Shown in pieces: positions 24,872 through 32,012 of a stretch of DNA of 44,084 nt. Below the pieces are notes generated by a model. That model searched no databases and was not told the DNA's origin. It was given only the letters and a program-made list of their open reading frames with translations. The stretch spans positions 1 through 44,084 of the forward strand of contig JAFGIL010000041.1 in the NCBI GenBank assembly GCA_016929635.1, written 5' to 3'. Every line of letters begins with the position of its first letter. The first letter of the stretch is position 1. The stretch comes from Endomicrobiales bacterium (GTDB lineage Bacteria; Elusimicrobiota; Endomicrobiia; Endomicrobiales; JAFGIL01). The position numbers and the translations under genes are program-made.

Positions 24872-25726
24872 ATGAGCTATAGTAAATATAAAATTATTAT
24901 ACTTACTAGGCCGGAAAGGTACTTTTTAAGCTCATTCTATTTTGAAAAAATCAAATACGGTATAGATACAGCCTTAGAAGAGCTGGATTTTAAAGTAATA
25001 ACTACAGATCAGGATAACAGCCTGCTATTTTCCCTGCCAAAAAACGAATTCAAAACAACCGGAGTCATAAATATTGCCCCTGACGTACATCATCCTTCAG
25101 TCAAATTTCTTGAAAAAAACACCGATATTAAATCAATACTTATAAACTGCCGCTCAGAAAACCTGAGTTGGGTAGATGTAAATAATGTACGAGGCGGGAA
25201 AATAATAACAGAACACCTTATAAACCTTGGGCATAAGAATATATTATTTATTAACGGCTTCTCTGAAAACCAAAACAGCATAGACAGGCTTGAGGGCTTT
25301 AAACATACACTATCAAAACACAAAATCAAATATGACAGCAAATTATTGATTTACTCCGATTTCAGCGTAACACTGACATATGAAAGGGTGAAAAGCTTTC
25401 TTGGCCAGAAAAACAGGCCGGAATTTTCCGCAATATTTGCCGCAAATGATCTTATGGCAGTAGGCGCCATAAGGGCTTTAAAAGATGACAACATCAAGGT
25501 TCCTGAGGACGTAGTGGTTGTCGGTTTTGATGACTTTGACTTCTCTGCAACCTTTCATATACCTTTAACAACATACAGGCAGCCTTTTCATAACATAGGC
25601 TTTCTTGCCACAAAACTGCTTATCAATCAAATAGATGGGAAACATCCCGGGATCCATCAGGCTGAATTAATAGGGGAACTCATAATCAGGGAATCCTGCG
25701 GCTCCAATCCAAAGTATAATATCTAA
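24872..25726 (+). CDS. LacI/PurR-type ligand-binding protein lacking an HTH domain
   Basis: A 284-residue protein similar throughout to the effector domain of LacI/GalR regulators: SILINCRSENLSWVDVNNVRGGKIITEHLINLGHKNILFI, DRLEGFKHTL, AIFAANDLMAVGAIRALKD, and VPEDVVVVGFDDFDFSATFHIPLTTYRQP. Normally these are preceded by a 50-residue LacI HTH; here the protein begins directly in the first binding-domain strand, and there is no signal peptide. It is therefore a cytosolic ligand sensor that cannot bind DNA in the LacI way. A TTG start at 24857 is disfavoured because GGGAGGG lies 6 nt before the ATG at 24872. It lies right of GH57. Confidence 0.85.
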   Translation: MSYSKYKIIILTRPERYFLSSFYFEKIKYGIDTALEELDFKVITTDQDNSLLFSLPKNEFKTTGVINIAPDVHHPSVKFLEKNTDIKSILINCRSENLSWVDVNNVRGGKIITEHLINLGHKNILFINGFSENQNSIDRLEGFKHTLSKHKIKYDSKLLIYSDFSVTLTYERVKSFLGQKNRPEFSAIFAANDLMAVGAIRALKDDNIKVPEDVVVVGFDDFDFSATFHIPLTTYRQPFHNIGFLATKLLINQIDGKHPGIHQAELIGELIIRESCGSNPKYNI

Positions 25727-25975
25727 TATTTAACTTATTTATTATTACCTTTTCTATAATACATCTATTCGTTGTGTTTGCCTTTTTATCTGCTTATTCA
25801 AAGCTATAAATAGTTATAAAGGGTATACTTCATTATCATATGCTGCCCTGCATTAACCTGTCTTTTTACACATTAATAAGCCCATTAAACTTCGATTTTA
25901 ATACATAAAACACAAAAACACATTAATAAAATGCCTTAAAATACACAGGAAACAAGCAATCTAGCACTATTACTA

Positions 25976-26003
25976 TGTTCCGATAAGTTACATTATGTTA
26001 AGT
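25976..26003 (+). other. Candidate dif site (XerC/XerD recombination site)
   Basis: The 28 bp read as a left arm TGTTCCGATAA, a 6-bp centre GTTACA, and a right arm TTATGTTAAGT. The left arm matches the B. subtilis dif arm (ACTTCCTATAA) at 8 of 11 positions. The right arm matches E. coli (TTATGTTAAAT) at 10 of 11. The inner ATAA...TTAT symmetry and 11-6-11 spacing are as in dif. Its position in a convergent gene switch supports a chromosome terminus. Comparison strings are from memory, and function is inferred. Confidence 0.7.
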
Positions 26004-26461
26004 TATTACAATATATGAACACTATAATATGTTTAATGTATTACTTTTACTATATGCTTATATATGCTAATATATATAGTTTATCTTCATATTGTTGATA
26101 CATTACTTTAACTATTTATTATTAGCACTCATTAATTTGCAATTTTTCAAAAATTTTTGCGAACTTTTCCCCAAAAATTTCTGGATTTGAAATTTCTTGC
26201 ATTTAATCCCTGAGAGAATTCCTTTCATTGTCTTTCAAGTGGCATACCTTGAAAAGACATTAAAAGGTACATGTTGGCTGATCGGTTCAGACCTCCCGGA
26301 ACCGGTGCTGATTCCGCCAAAAAAGTACCCTTCCTTAAAAGACCATGAAAGGCACATTTTTGATTTGATGGTCCCCGCCCGGCCCAAAAACACCGCATAA
26401 GCATAAATTTTGATTAAACCCGGAAAAACCAGAAAAGACGATTTTCCCGACGGTACCAAGA

Positions 26462-26521
26462 CCCCTTGAAACAAATTTTAGGGGCCTTAAAACCCAAATA
26501 TGTGCATTTATCGACGATAAA
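26462..26521. repeat. Two-part palindromic element, copy 1
   Basis: It consists of a hairpin CCCCT (26462-26466)...AGGGG (26480-26484), GGGGCCTTA at 26481-26489, a 17-nt spacer, and the palindrome TTTATCGACGATAAA at 26507-26521. The same parts with the same 17-nt spacing occur in copy 2. Both DNA-binding palindrome and RNA hairpin readings are possible. Confidence 0.7.
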
Positions 26522-26762
26522 ATACATAATTTCAATCAAAAACCGCAAAGAAAACACCAGAAAACGGGAATTTTTGCAAAAGGCGTGGCAAAACAGCGCC
26601 AATTAAACCGCAAGCCGCGTAATGCCGCAAGCCGGGCCGGGCATATCCCAGGCAATATAGCAAAAAACCAGGTAACAGAAAACACTATGAAGCAGGAGGC
26701 TTGGCTAGATAAAAGCAGGCTGGATTAAAACCCAGCAGAAACCGGGAAATGAACAGGCAGGC

Positions 26763-26816
26763 AAAAAACCATGAAAAGCAGAAAATACAGCTCAATATGA
26801 AAAAACCATGAAAAGC
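26763..26816. repeat. 17-bp exact direct repeat
   Basis: AAAAAACCATGAAAAGC occurs at 26763-26779 and again at 26800-26816, 37 bp apart. No gene surrounds it; the ATG inside opens no meaningful frame. Confidence 0.75.
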
Positions 26817-26835
26817 GTAATTTTCGGGGTATATC

Positions 26836-26897
26836 AGGCCCTAAAAATAAAAAATAGGGGCCTTAAATCGAAAAAGCTGTAATTTATCGACGATAAA
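26836..26897. repeat. Two-part palindromic element, copy 2
   Basis: A hairpin AGGCCCTA (26836-26843)...TAGGGGCCT (26855-26863) precedes GGGGCCTTA at 26857-26865, a 17-nt spacer, and TTTATCGACGATAAA at 26883-26897. It lies 376 bp after copy 1. The spacer and loop sequences differ while pairing and spacing are kept, suggesting a functional rather than merely duplicated element. Confidence 0.7.
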
Positions 26898-26965
26898 ATT
26901 GATGTTTTTCGCCGAAAAGGCTGGGGAAAAAGTGATTTTCCGGTATAATCCGGTCAGGGTGAGGA

Positions 26966-27520
26966 TTATTTCTCTATATCCATCATGAAGAGTATTTTTT
27001 TTGACTGCATATCATAAAGCTCATAACCGGGAGAGTCCACCTTGTAACCTTTCTCTTTTGAGTACTCAGAAAAAGCGGGGTAACACTTCATTGGGCCAAT
27101 GACATAGGAAAGCATATTTTTTATAGGAAACTCGATAACAATCCTGTTTGATTTGTCTATAACCTGTATATTATACTTTTTTTTAAGCTCGGGGACCATT
27201 TTAAGGTTATCCCCCTCAATCACCAGGCCGCAATGGCTCCTGAGTTTATCTGCAGGGACCATCTTAGGATCATCAAAATATATGCCGAAGCCCCTGGTAG
27301 TTTTTATTCCCTCTTTCTCCATTGCTTTGCCTACACGCTCAAATACCTGTCCGGATTTTTTATAGTCCCCTATGAATTCCTCATAAACTATCGTGTAGGG
27401 ACCTGTTTCCATCTCTGTGACTTCCGGTGTGGAAAATACCCCCATGTAAAACAGAAATGAAATTAAACCTATTATTCCTGCAGCAATAACTCCCAATGCT
27501 ATTTTAATAATTAATCTCAT
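26966..27520 (-). CDS. GyrI-like ligand-binding domain protein with N-terminal anchor
   Basis: A 184-residue protein. An N-terminal hydrophobic helix (MRLIIKIALGVIAAGIIGLISFLFY) is followed by a GyrI/SOUL-like small-molecule-binding domain: YTIVYEEFIGDYKKSGQVFERVGKAM, then TTRGFGIYFDDPKMVPADKLRSHCGLVI and a final FSEYSKEKGYKVDSPGYELYDM. GyrI-like domains bind drugs or other hydrophobic ligands; here the domain would face the periplasm. A start at 27535 is possible, but the ATG at 27520 has AAAGG 7 nt upstream and does not overlap the preceding gene, so I chose it. Confidence 0.82.
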   Translation of the reverse strand: MRLIIKIALGVIAAGIIGLISFLFYMGVFSTPEVTEMETGPYTIVYEEFIGDYKKSGQVFERVGKAMEKEGIKTTRGFGIYFDDPKMVPADKLRSHCGLVIEGDNLKMVPELKKKYNIQVIDKSNRIVIEFPIKNMLSYVIGPMKCYPAFSEYSKEKGYKVDSPGYELYDMQSKKILFMMDIEK

Positions 27521-27524
27521 AATT

Positions 27525-27941
27525 CTACCTTTCATCCTTTTCGAATTTGTTCAAGAAAGCATGCCTTTTTATATGTGCCATAGCATTTTTTTTTCTGTAA
27601 AATATCTCGGTCTTAAGAATATCGGCGTCTTTGCCTACAATCTCCATATAAGCTCCATACATCCGCGCCAGGGCATATTTTAATACGTCAGATACAATAA
27701 TCGCATCCAGCCCTCCTTTACGGGCTGTCCCGGCTTTGCGTACCTGGTCTGCAATCCTGTTTACATCGTCGCTTGACAGGTGTACCTTTGACTCGGTAAA
27801 ATCCCACATAGTATATCTCGTAAGGGGCCCTTCGTAGTACCTTGCTATCTCATCGTACAAGTCTCCAAAGTTTATATCCCCCTTCGCAGTATAAACTACA
27901 AGGTCCAGCTCTTTATCGTGTGTTATTTCAAAATGTCCCAT
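27525..27941 (-). CDS. STAS/SpoIIAA-like domain protein
   Basis: A 138-residue protein that begins ITHDKELDLVVYTAKGDINFGDLYDEI and continues MWDFTESKVHLSSDDVNRIADQV, RKGGLDAIIVSDVLKYALARMYGAYME and EIFYRKKNAMAHI. The alternating strand/helix layout resembles the SpoIIAA-like domain family of unknown function seen in many environmental bacteria. No phosphorylatable Ser motif of true anti-anti-sigma factors is evident. It ends 4 nt before the GyrI-like start, so the two are probably co-transcribed. The function is unknown. Confidence 0.65.
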   Translation of the reverse strand: MGHFEITHDKELDLVVYTAKGDINFGDLYDEIARYYEGPLTRYTMWDFTESKVHLSSDDVNRIADQVRKAGTARKGGLDAIIVSDVLKYALARMYGAYMEIVGKDADILKTEIFYRKKNAMAHIKRHAFLNKFEKDER

Positions 27942-28039
27942 CTTAATGCTATACGTACAAATATTTTATTTTAATGAACAGGAGGGTATTTCCCCCTGAA
28001 TTGTTATGTTAAATGACAGCTAAGCTGAACCTAATTCTA

Positions 28040-29521
28040 TCAAACAAGAACAGTTTTTTCAATAGCTTTTTTCCAACCCGCATAAAGAATAGCTGATATC
28101 TCTTTCTTCATCTTAGGTTTGAATTCCCTGTCTCTTTGCCAGTTTCTGCTTATGTCTGCAGACGACTTCCAGTAACATGTGAAAAGCCCGGCAAGATAAG
28201 CTGCGCCGAGCGACGTACTTTCTATAACTTTCGGGCGCACTACAGGGATCCCCAGTATCTCCGCCTGGAATTGGCACAGGAAATTGTTTTCAACAGCTCC
28301 ACCGTCAACTTTCAGCTCCCTTATACTAAGCCCCGAATCCCTGCGCATCGCATCAAGCACATCTTTTGTCTGATATGCCATTGACTCAAGCGCTGCGCGT
28401 ATGAAATGTGAAACATTTGTGCCTCTGGTTATTCCTGTAATAAGCCCTCGTGCATTTTGATTCCAGTACGGCGCTCCAAGTCCTACAAATGCTGGTACAA
28501 AATATACTCCCCCTGTATCCCTGATTGACTTGATTTGCGTCTCGGTTTCTTTTGCGGTCTTTATAAGCTTTAACCCGTCACGCAGCCACTGGACAGCTGC
28601 CCCTGCAATAAAAACAGCCCCTTCCAGCACGTAAGCAGGTTCTCCTTTCGCTCCGCAGCCAAGAGTTGTTATCAATCCATACTTAGAAGCGATGCATTTT
28701 TTTCCGGTGTTCAAAAGGACAAAACTTCCGGTACCGTAAGTATTCTTGATCGTGCCCGGGAAAAAACAAGCCTGCCCGAAAAGCGCTGCCTGCTGATCCC
28801 CTGCAATGCCTGTAACAGGAATGCCTGCTTTCAGCCTTCCGCACTTAACCGTGCTTCCGAACATACCGGACGATTTCCTGACTTCAGGCAGTACCGGAGC
28901 AGGCACCTTGAACAGCCGCAGCAAATCATTGTCCCACGTTTTCTTTTTGATATTAAAAAGCATCGTGCGCGACGCATTGGTATAGTCAGTTGCGTGCGAC
29001 TTTCCGCCGGTCAGGTTCCAGAGTATCCATGAATCCGAAGTCCCGAAACAAAGCCTTCCCTGTTTTGCTTTCTTCATCGCGCCGGGCACGCGGGACAGTA
29101 TCCACTCGATTTTTGTGGCGGAAAAATATGCATCCACAGGAAGCCCCGTTTTGCCGCGTATGCGCCCTGCAAGCTTCTTATTCTTTGCCAGAGCCTCGCA
29201 GCGGCCGGCTGTCCTGCGGCACTGCCATACTATTGCGTTGTATATTGGTTTGCCCGTGACCCTGTCCCAGATAATGGTTGTCTCGCGCTGGTTGGTTATC
29301 CCGATACATGAAATCGCATCTTTAGGTATTTTAGACAGCGCTCTCTGCATAGAGTTATAAACGCTCTGCCAGATGTCTCTGGGGTCGTGCTCCACCCAGC
29401 CGGGCCTGGGAAAATGCTGGGGAAACTCCTCGTAGGCGGAAGCAACAGCTTTTCCTTTTTTATCGTATATCACTGCCCTGCTTCCTGTTGTGCCCTGATC
29501 TATAGAAAGTATGTATTTCAC
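28040..29521 (-). CDS. glpK: Glycerol kinase
   Basis: A 493-residue FGGY-family kinase that phosphorylates glycerol to glycerol 3-phosphate. Seen: DQGTT (8-12), NQRETTIIWD with R79 and E80, W99, and the phosphate-binding GIAGDQQAALFGQ, then TYGTGSFVLLNTG and DGGAVENNFLCQFQA near the C-terminus. It starts with GTG; GGAGG lies 4 nt upstream. No glpF or glpD is adjacent, so regulation with glycerol uptake is not evident. Together with gpsA and plsY on the other arm it can feed phospholipid synthesis. Confidence 0.96.
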   Translation of the reverse strand: MKYILSIDQGTTGSRAVIYDKKGKAVASAYEEFPQHFPRPGWVEHDPRDIWQSVYNSMQRALSKIPKDAISCIGITNQRETTIIWDRVTGKPIYNAIVWQCRRTAGRCEALAKNKKLAGRIRGKTGLPVDAYFSATKIEWILSRVPGAMKKAKQGRLCFGTSDSWILWNLTGGKSHATDYTNASRTMLFNIKKKTWDNDLLRLFKVPAPVLPEVRKSSGMFGSTVKCGRLKAGIPVTGIAGDQQAALFGQACFFPGTIKNTYGTGSFVLLNTGKKCIASKYGLITTLGCGAKGEPAYVLEGAVFIAGAAVQWLRDGLKLIKTAKETETQIKSIRDTGGVYFVPAFVGLGAPYWNQNARGLITGITRGTNVSHFIRAALESMAYQTKDVLDAMRRDSGLSIRELKVDGGAVENNFLCQFQAEILGIPVVRPKVIESTSLGAAYLAGLFTCYWKSSADISRNWQRDREFKPKMKKEISAILYAGWKKAIEKTVLV

Positions 29522-29542
29522 TTATCCTCCATCACCAGACTA

Positions 29543-30154
29543 TTAAGGCCTGCTTGCGTCGCATTCCGAGCATCTCATATATACGTTGTCATTAAACGTC
29601 TTACATTTCGGGCAGCGCCAGTATTTACCCTCTTTGGCCAGCCGCTCTTCCCTCACTTTTTTCTGCATTAAAACTATTCCGATAACGATTAATATGAAAA
29701 ACCATCCGGCAAACGTTAGAGCCATCATGTAATTATGCGCCCCTATGAACAGGCTCGCAACGCCTACAACCACCGGCACCAGAGTAATCAGCAGCACGCT
29801 CACGTTTATCACCCTTACGGCAGGAGGAAAATCAAAGGTACTGAAGTGTGATATAATCAGGAACATAAACGCCAGAAACAGCAGATTAAGAGAGATAAGA
29901 AATAGTACCCTGAAGTACCCTCCTCTTCCTACAGAATAGAGAAAGCCCGAAAAGCTCCTTCTTTTAATTGCTTCCTCCATCTCCTGCATTTTCTGCTGCT
30001 TTTCATACTCCAGCCTTTTCTGCAGGTACTCCTCCATGGTCATTACTTTTTCTGAGCCTGCTTCATCTGACGCGCTGCCCTTCTCTGCAGGCTGTGCGGC
30101 AAAACACGGGCTGAAAGACAAATAAATAATGATGAATACTAAAATAATTTTCAT
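29543..30154 (-). CDS. Exported multi-TM protein with a C-terminal RanBP2-type zinc finger
   Basis: A 203-residue protein. It has a signal peptide (residues 1-19, ending CFAA), an acidic coiled region (EEYLQKRLEYEKQQKMQEMEEAI), three transmembrane helices at about 82-103, 114-136 and 141-162, and a soluble C-terminus. The last 25 residues match the RanBP2 finger W-x-C-x2-C-x3-N-x6-C-x2-C exactly (W179, C181, C184, N188, C195, C198). Such fingers bind single-stranded RNA or ubiquitin in eukaryotes and are also known in bacteria as zinc ribbons. Its function here is unknown. It sits 21 nt upstream of glpK's start on the same strand. Confidence 0.75.
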   Translation of the reverse strand: MKIILVFIIIYLSFSPCFAAQPAEKGSASDEAGSEKVMTMEEYLQKRLEYEKQQKMQEMEEAIKRRSFSGFLYSVGRGGYFRVLFLISLNLLFLAFMFLIISHFSTFDFPPAVRVINVSVLLITLVPVVVGVASLFIGAHNYMMALTFAGWFFILIVIGIVLMQKKVREERLAKEGKYWRCPKCKTFNDNVYMRCSECDASRP

Positions 30155-30224
30155 ACTAAAAATACCACAAATAATTTTATACTATTTTATATTAATCTCG
30201 AATATTTATATTTACGGGCACCTG

Positions 30225-30395
30225 CCTGCCGGCGGGCAGGTAAAGCTCTACACTACAAAAAAATATATTATGTAGTGTAGCCCTTTATGGGCGTAATAAT
30301 GTTCATTTTTATTATTACGGGGACAAGCCCCTACACTACAAGAACCGTGTTATTGTGTAGTGTAGCCCCTCGTGCCGTGCCTGCCGGCGGGCAGG
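30225..30395. repeat. Mosaic of intergenic inverted repeats
   Basis: Two copies of the palindrome CCTGCCGGCGGGCAGG (30225-30240 and 30380-30395) bracket two hairpins with the same arms, CTACACTACA...TGTAGTGTAG (30248-30280 and 30331-30365). Between them lie CGTAATAAT...ATTATTACG and GGGGACAAGCCCC. The unit is nested and internally repeated, typical of a short non-autonomous palindromic element family. It may affect transcription between the zinc-finger gene and the DUF6868-like gene. Confidence 0.8.
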
Positions 30396-30410
30396 GGCAT
30401 AATTAATATT

Positions 30411-30653
30411 TTATTTAATAATTGTCAAAGCCACGTATGGAACAATGTTGAACACGAAAATAAGTATCTTGTAAAACCCAATAAGAGAGTACATAACGGT
30501 ATTGAAAGTTTCCTCGCTGATTTTAATAAACTGGCTGTGTATCTTATAAATCAACTTATTCCCAATCACAATAACCAAAAACGAGAACAGGAGTAAGCCC
30601 ATGTTTATCAAAGCACACCACAACAACATCTGCCTGATTGCATCGATGCCCAT
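30411..30653 (-). CDS. Small two-TM protein, DUF6868-like, copy A
   Basis: An 80-residue membrane protein: MGIDAIRQMLLWCALINMG at the start, two hydrophobic helices (about 10-31 and 56-77), and a polar middle KIHSQFIKISEETFNTVMY. The pattern, LR.xLLWC.xINxG...IHxxxFxxSxExFxxxxY...KIxxxxFNxxPYxAL.II, resembles the DUF6868 family of uncharacterised small proteins, from memory. A strong GGAGG precedes the ATG. It lies downstream of a pseudopilin, and a paralogue is at 31670. Confidence 0.75.
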   Translation of the reverse strand: MGIDAIRQMLLWCALINMGLLLFSFLVIVIGNKLIYKIHSQFIKISEETFNTVMYSLIGFYKILIFVFNIVPYVALTIIK

Positions 30654-30742
30654 ACAAAACCTCCTTCTTATTTTTGCTGAGGACTCCGGGAAACATCCGG
30701 AATAAAACCCGCCGCATTATATACAGCCCCCTTAAAACAGAA

Positions 30743-30778
30743 ACAGCGCCCATTCTTTCCTGAAAAAACGGGCGCTGT
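30743..30778 (-). terminator. Rho-independent terminator after pseudopilin 1
   Basis: On the minus strand the perfect 9-bp stem ACAGCGCCC/GGGCGCTGT encloses an 18-nt loop and is followed by TTTCTGTTTT. It lies 24 nt after the pseudopilin stop. The GGGCGCTGTC part also occurs in the repeats at 38887, so it may be a repeat element used as a terminator. Confidence 0.55.
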
Positions 30779-30801
30779 CTATATTTATACTTTGGCTTTT
30801 A

Positions 30802-31281
30802 TCAATAAGTGCTCCATGCAGTACCTTTTGAATCTGTATGCGTACAGTTAATCCATAACTCGCCCCATGCTTTTGCTCCCGATGGCGGCGAGATTTTCTC
30901 CTGGTAGCCGAACCTCCCCCAGTGGCACGGGCCTTCTGTCGGATATTCCCCGTAAAGGCTGACATCGGTGTATTTGATATGGTATGGAGGGCAATATATG
31001 GTTGGCATTTCCTTGATATACTTTCCATTTTGCATAGTAAGGACGTTTCCGAGTGTACCGCCGGTGCCTGACTCTCCGCTGGCCGTGGGGCACGGAAACC
31101 ATCCTTCGTTTTCTCCGTAATAAATACTGATCGCACTCCTGATTGCGCCCAGATTACCCTTGGTCGCGCCTTCGCTTGACCTTCGTATCATATCCGCGAA
31201 TTTCGGGATTGCTATGGCAGAAAGTATGCCAATAATTGCGACAACAATCATCAATTCAATAAGAGTGAATCCCTTTTTCAT
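30802..31281 (-). CDS. Pseudopilin 1 (type IV pilin-like, GspG-type N-terminus)
   Basis: A 159-residue prepilin. The short leader MKKG precedes the cleavage site before FTLIELMIVVAIIGILSAIAIP, with Glu at +5; PilD would process it. The rest starts KFADMIRRSSEGATKGNLGAIRSAISIYYGENEGWFP and contains four cysteines and a CTHTDSKG end. No type IV pilus or type II secretion ATPase is nearby. It is a paralogue of the gene at 32709. A longer frame to 31323 exists, but MKKG at 31281 fits prepilin leaders. Confidence 0.9.
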   Translation of the reverse strand: MKKGFTLIELMIVVAIIGILSAIAIPKFADMIRRSSEGATKGNLGAIRSAISIYYGENEGWFPCPTASGESGTGGTLGNVLTMQNGKYIKEMPTIYCPPYHIKYTDVSLYGEYPTEGPCHWGRFGYQEKISPPSGAKAWGELWINCTHTDSKGTAWSTY

Positions 31282-31310
31282 TGTTATATTTCCAAAATTT
31301 TCTATATGTA

Positions 31311-31339
31311 AGTATAACAGCAAATCATTCCAATTTCAA
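31311..31339 (-). promoter_or_regulatory. Promoter of pseudopilin 1
   Basis: On the minus strand TTGAAA (31334-31339) and TATACT (31311-31316) are separated by 17 nt, 29 nt before the start codon at 31281. Confidence 0.6.
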
Positions 31340-31411
31340 TAATATTTGGAAATATCCAGGAAATAAGGGTACGCATATATCAAATATCAAAAATCTGCTA
31401 TCCGATACCTT

Positions 31412-31573
31412 TTACTTGTCGTTTTTTTCCACGAACTTTTTGATGTCCTCAATCGCCTCAAGGATAAGCTTCGCCTTCTTCAAGCCGAACTGGAACGGGA
31501 ACTTATCTTCCTCTGAGCTCTTTAACACGATCATCGGCCTTCCCTTGTATTCTGATTCCGATACTACTGCCAT
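31412..31573 (-). CDS. Small conserved protein (53 aa)
   Basis: Too short for a common ORF cut-off, this frame encodes 53 residues starting MAVVSESEYKGRPMIVLKSS and including PFQFGLKKAKLILEAIEDIKKFVEK. AAGGAGG stands about 4 nt before the ATG, a strong translational signal. The sequence resembles a widespread small-protein family in environmental Deltaproteobacteria-like and candidate-phylum genomes (MAVV...YKG...L...DKFPF.FG..KAKLIL..IEDIKKFV), from memory. No fold is assigned. It lies between the pseudopilin 1 promoter and the second DUF6868-like gene. Confidence 0.8.
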   Translation of the reverse strand: MAVVSESEYKGRPMIVLKSSEEDKFPFQFGLKKAKLILEAIEDIKKFVEKNDK

Positions 31574-31669
31574 GACTTCCTCCTTTTTTTATTTTTTAAT
31601 ATCCAAATCCAACTTTATGCTTGCTGTTTTCTGCAGTTTTTACCCTAACTGCTAGTTCCTGGCTGCTAG

Positions 31670-31912
31670 CTACTTGATAACCATGGTTGCAATCCAGGGC
31701 GCCAGAAAAAATGCATTTATTATAACTTTATAAATTCCAAAATATAAATATACAGCTTTATTTACTGATTCCTCGCTTAAGCCGAAAAATTTCCCGTGCA
31801 TCCTGGCTATGAAACCGCGCAGGCTCAGCGTAACTCCTACGCTGAAAATATAAATAGCCAGATTAATTAAAAGACCCCACATAAAAAATGCCTGAAGTTT
31901 TCCCAAATCCAT
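31670..31912 (-). CDS. Small two-TM protein, DUF6868-like, copy B
   Basis: An 80-residue paralogue of the gene at 30411. It starts MDLGKLQAFFMWGLLINLAI, has two hydrophobic helices, the polar RMHGKFFGLSEESVNKAVYLYFGIYKVIINAFFLAPWIATMVIK end, and the same length. The frame extends upstream to 31954 through KRKKQKEGK, but AGGAGGGG immediately before the internal ATG at 31912 decides the start. Its function is unknown. Copies A and B each accompany a pseudopilin gene. Confidence 0.75.
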   Translation of the reverse strand: MDLGKLQAFFMWGLLINLAIYIFSVGVTLSLRGFIARMHGKFFGLSEESVNKAVYLYFGIYKVIINAFFLAPWIATMVIK

Positions 31913-32012
31913 CTTCCCCTCCTTTTGCTTTTTTCTTTTCCCGGCTGCCGGCACCTGGCTGCTATTTACTGACTTTATTTTGTATGATACTTCTTCATAA
32001 TTTTTTCACCTG

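Larger units (their letters stand above)
25727..26965. other. Gene-free convergence zone, AT-rich then A-rich
   Basis: No credible gene is present over 1239 bp. The left part (25727-26160) is very AT-rich and contains near-repeats ATTACTTTTACTAT (26040-26053) and ATTACTTTAACTAT (26102-26115). The right part (26200-26960) is richer in G and C, with A strongly favoured over T on the plus strand, and holds the repeats annotated separately. All annotated genes to the left are plus strand and all to the right are minus strand. Open frames here (for example 26197-26400 and several on the minus strand) lack ribosome-binding sites and recognisable protein character. Confidence 0.75.

Noticed and set aside
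26197-26602. Open frames in the convergence gap on both strands (60-80 codons)
   Set aside because: They have no ribosome-binding sites, overlap one another and show no recognisable protein pattern; the region is dominated by repeats.
30732-31136. 134-codon minus-strand frame overlapping pseudopilin 1
   Set aside because: It is out of frame with the pseudopilin, which has clear prepilin motifs and a promoter.
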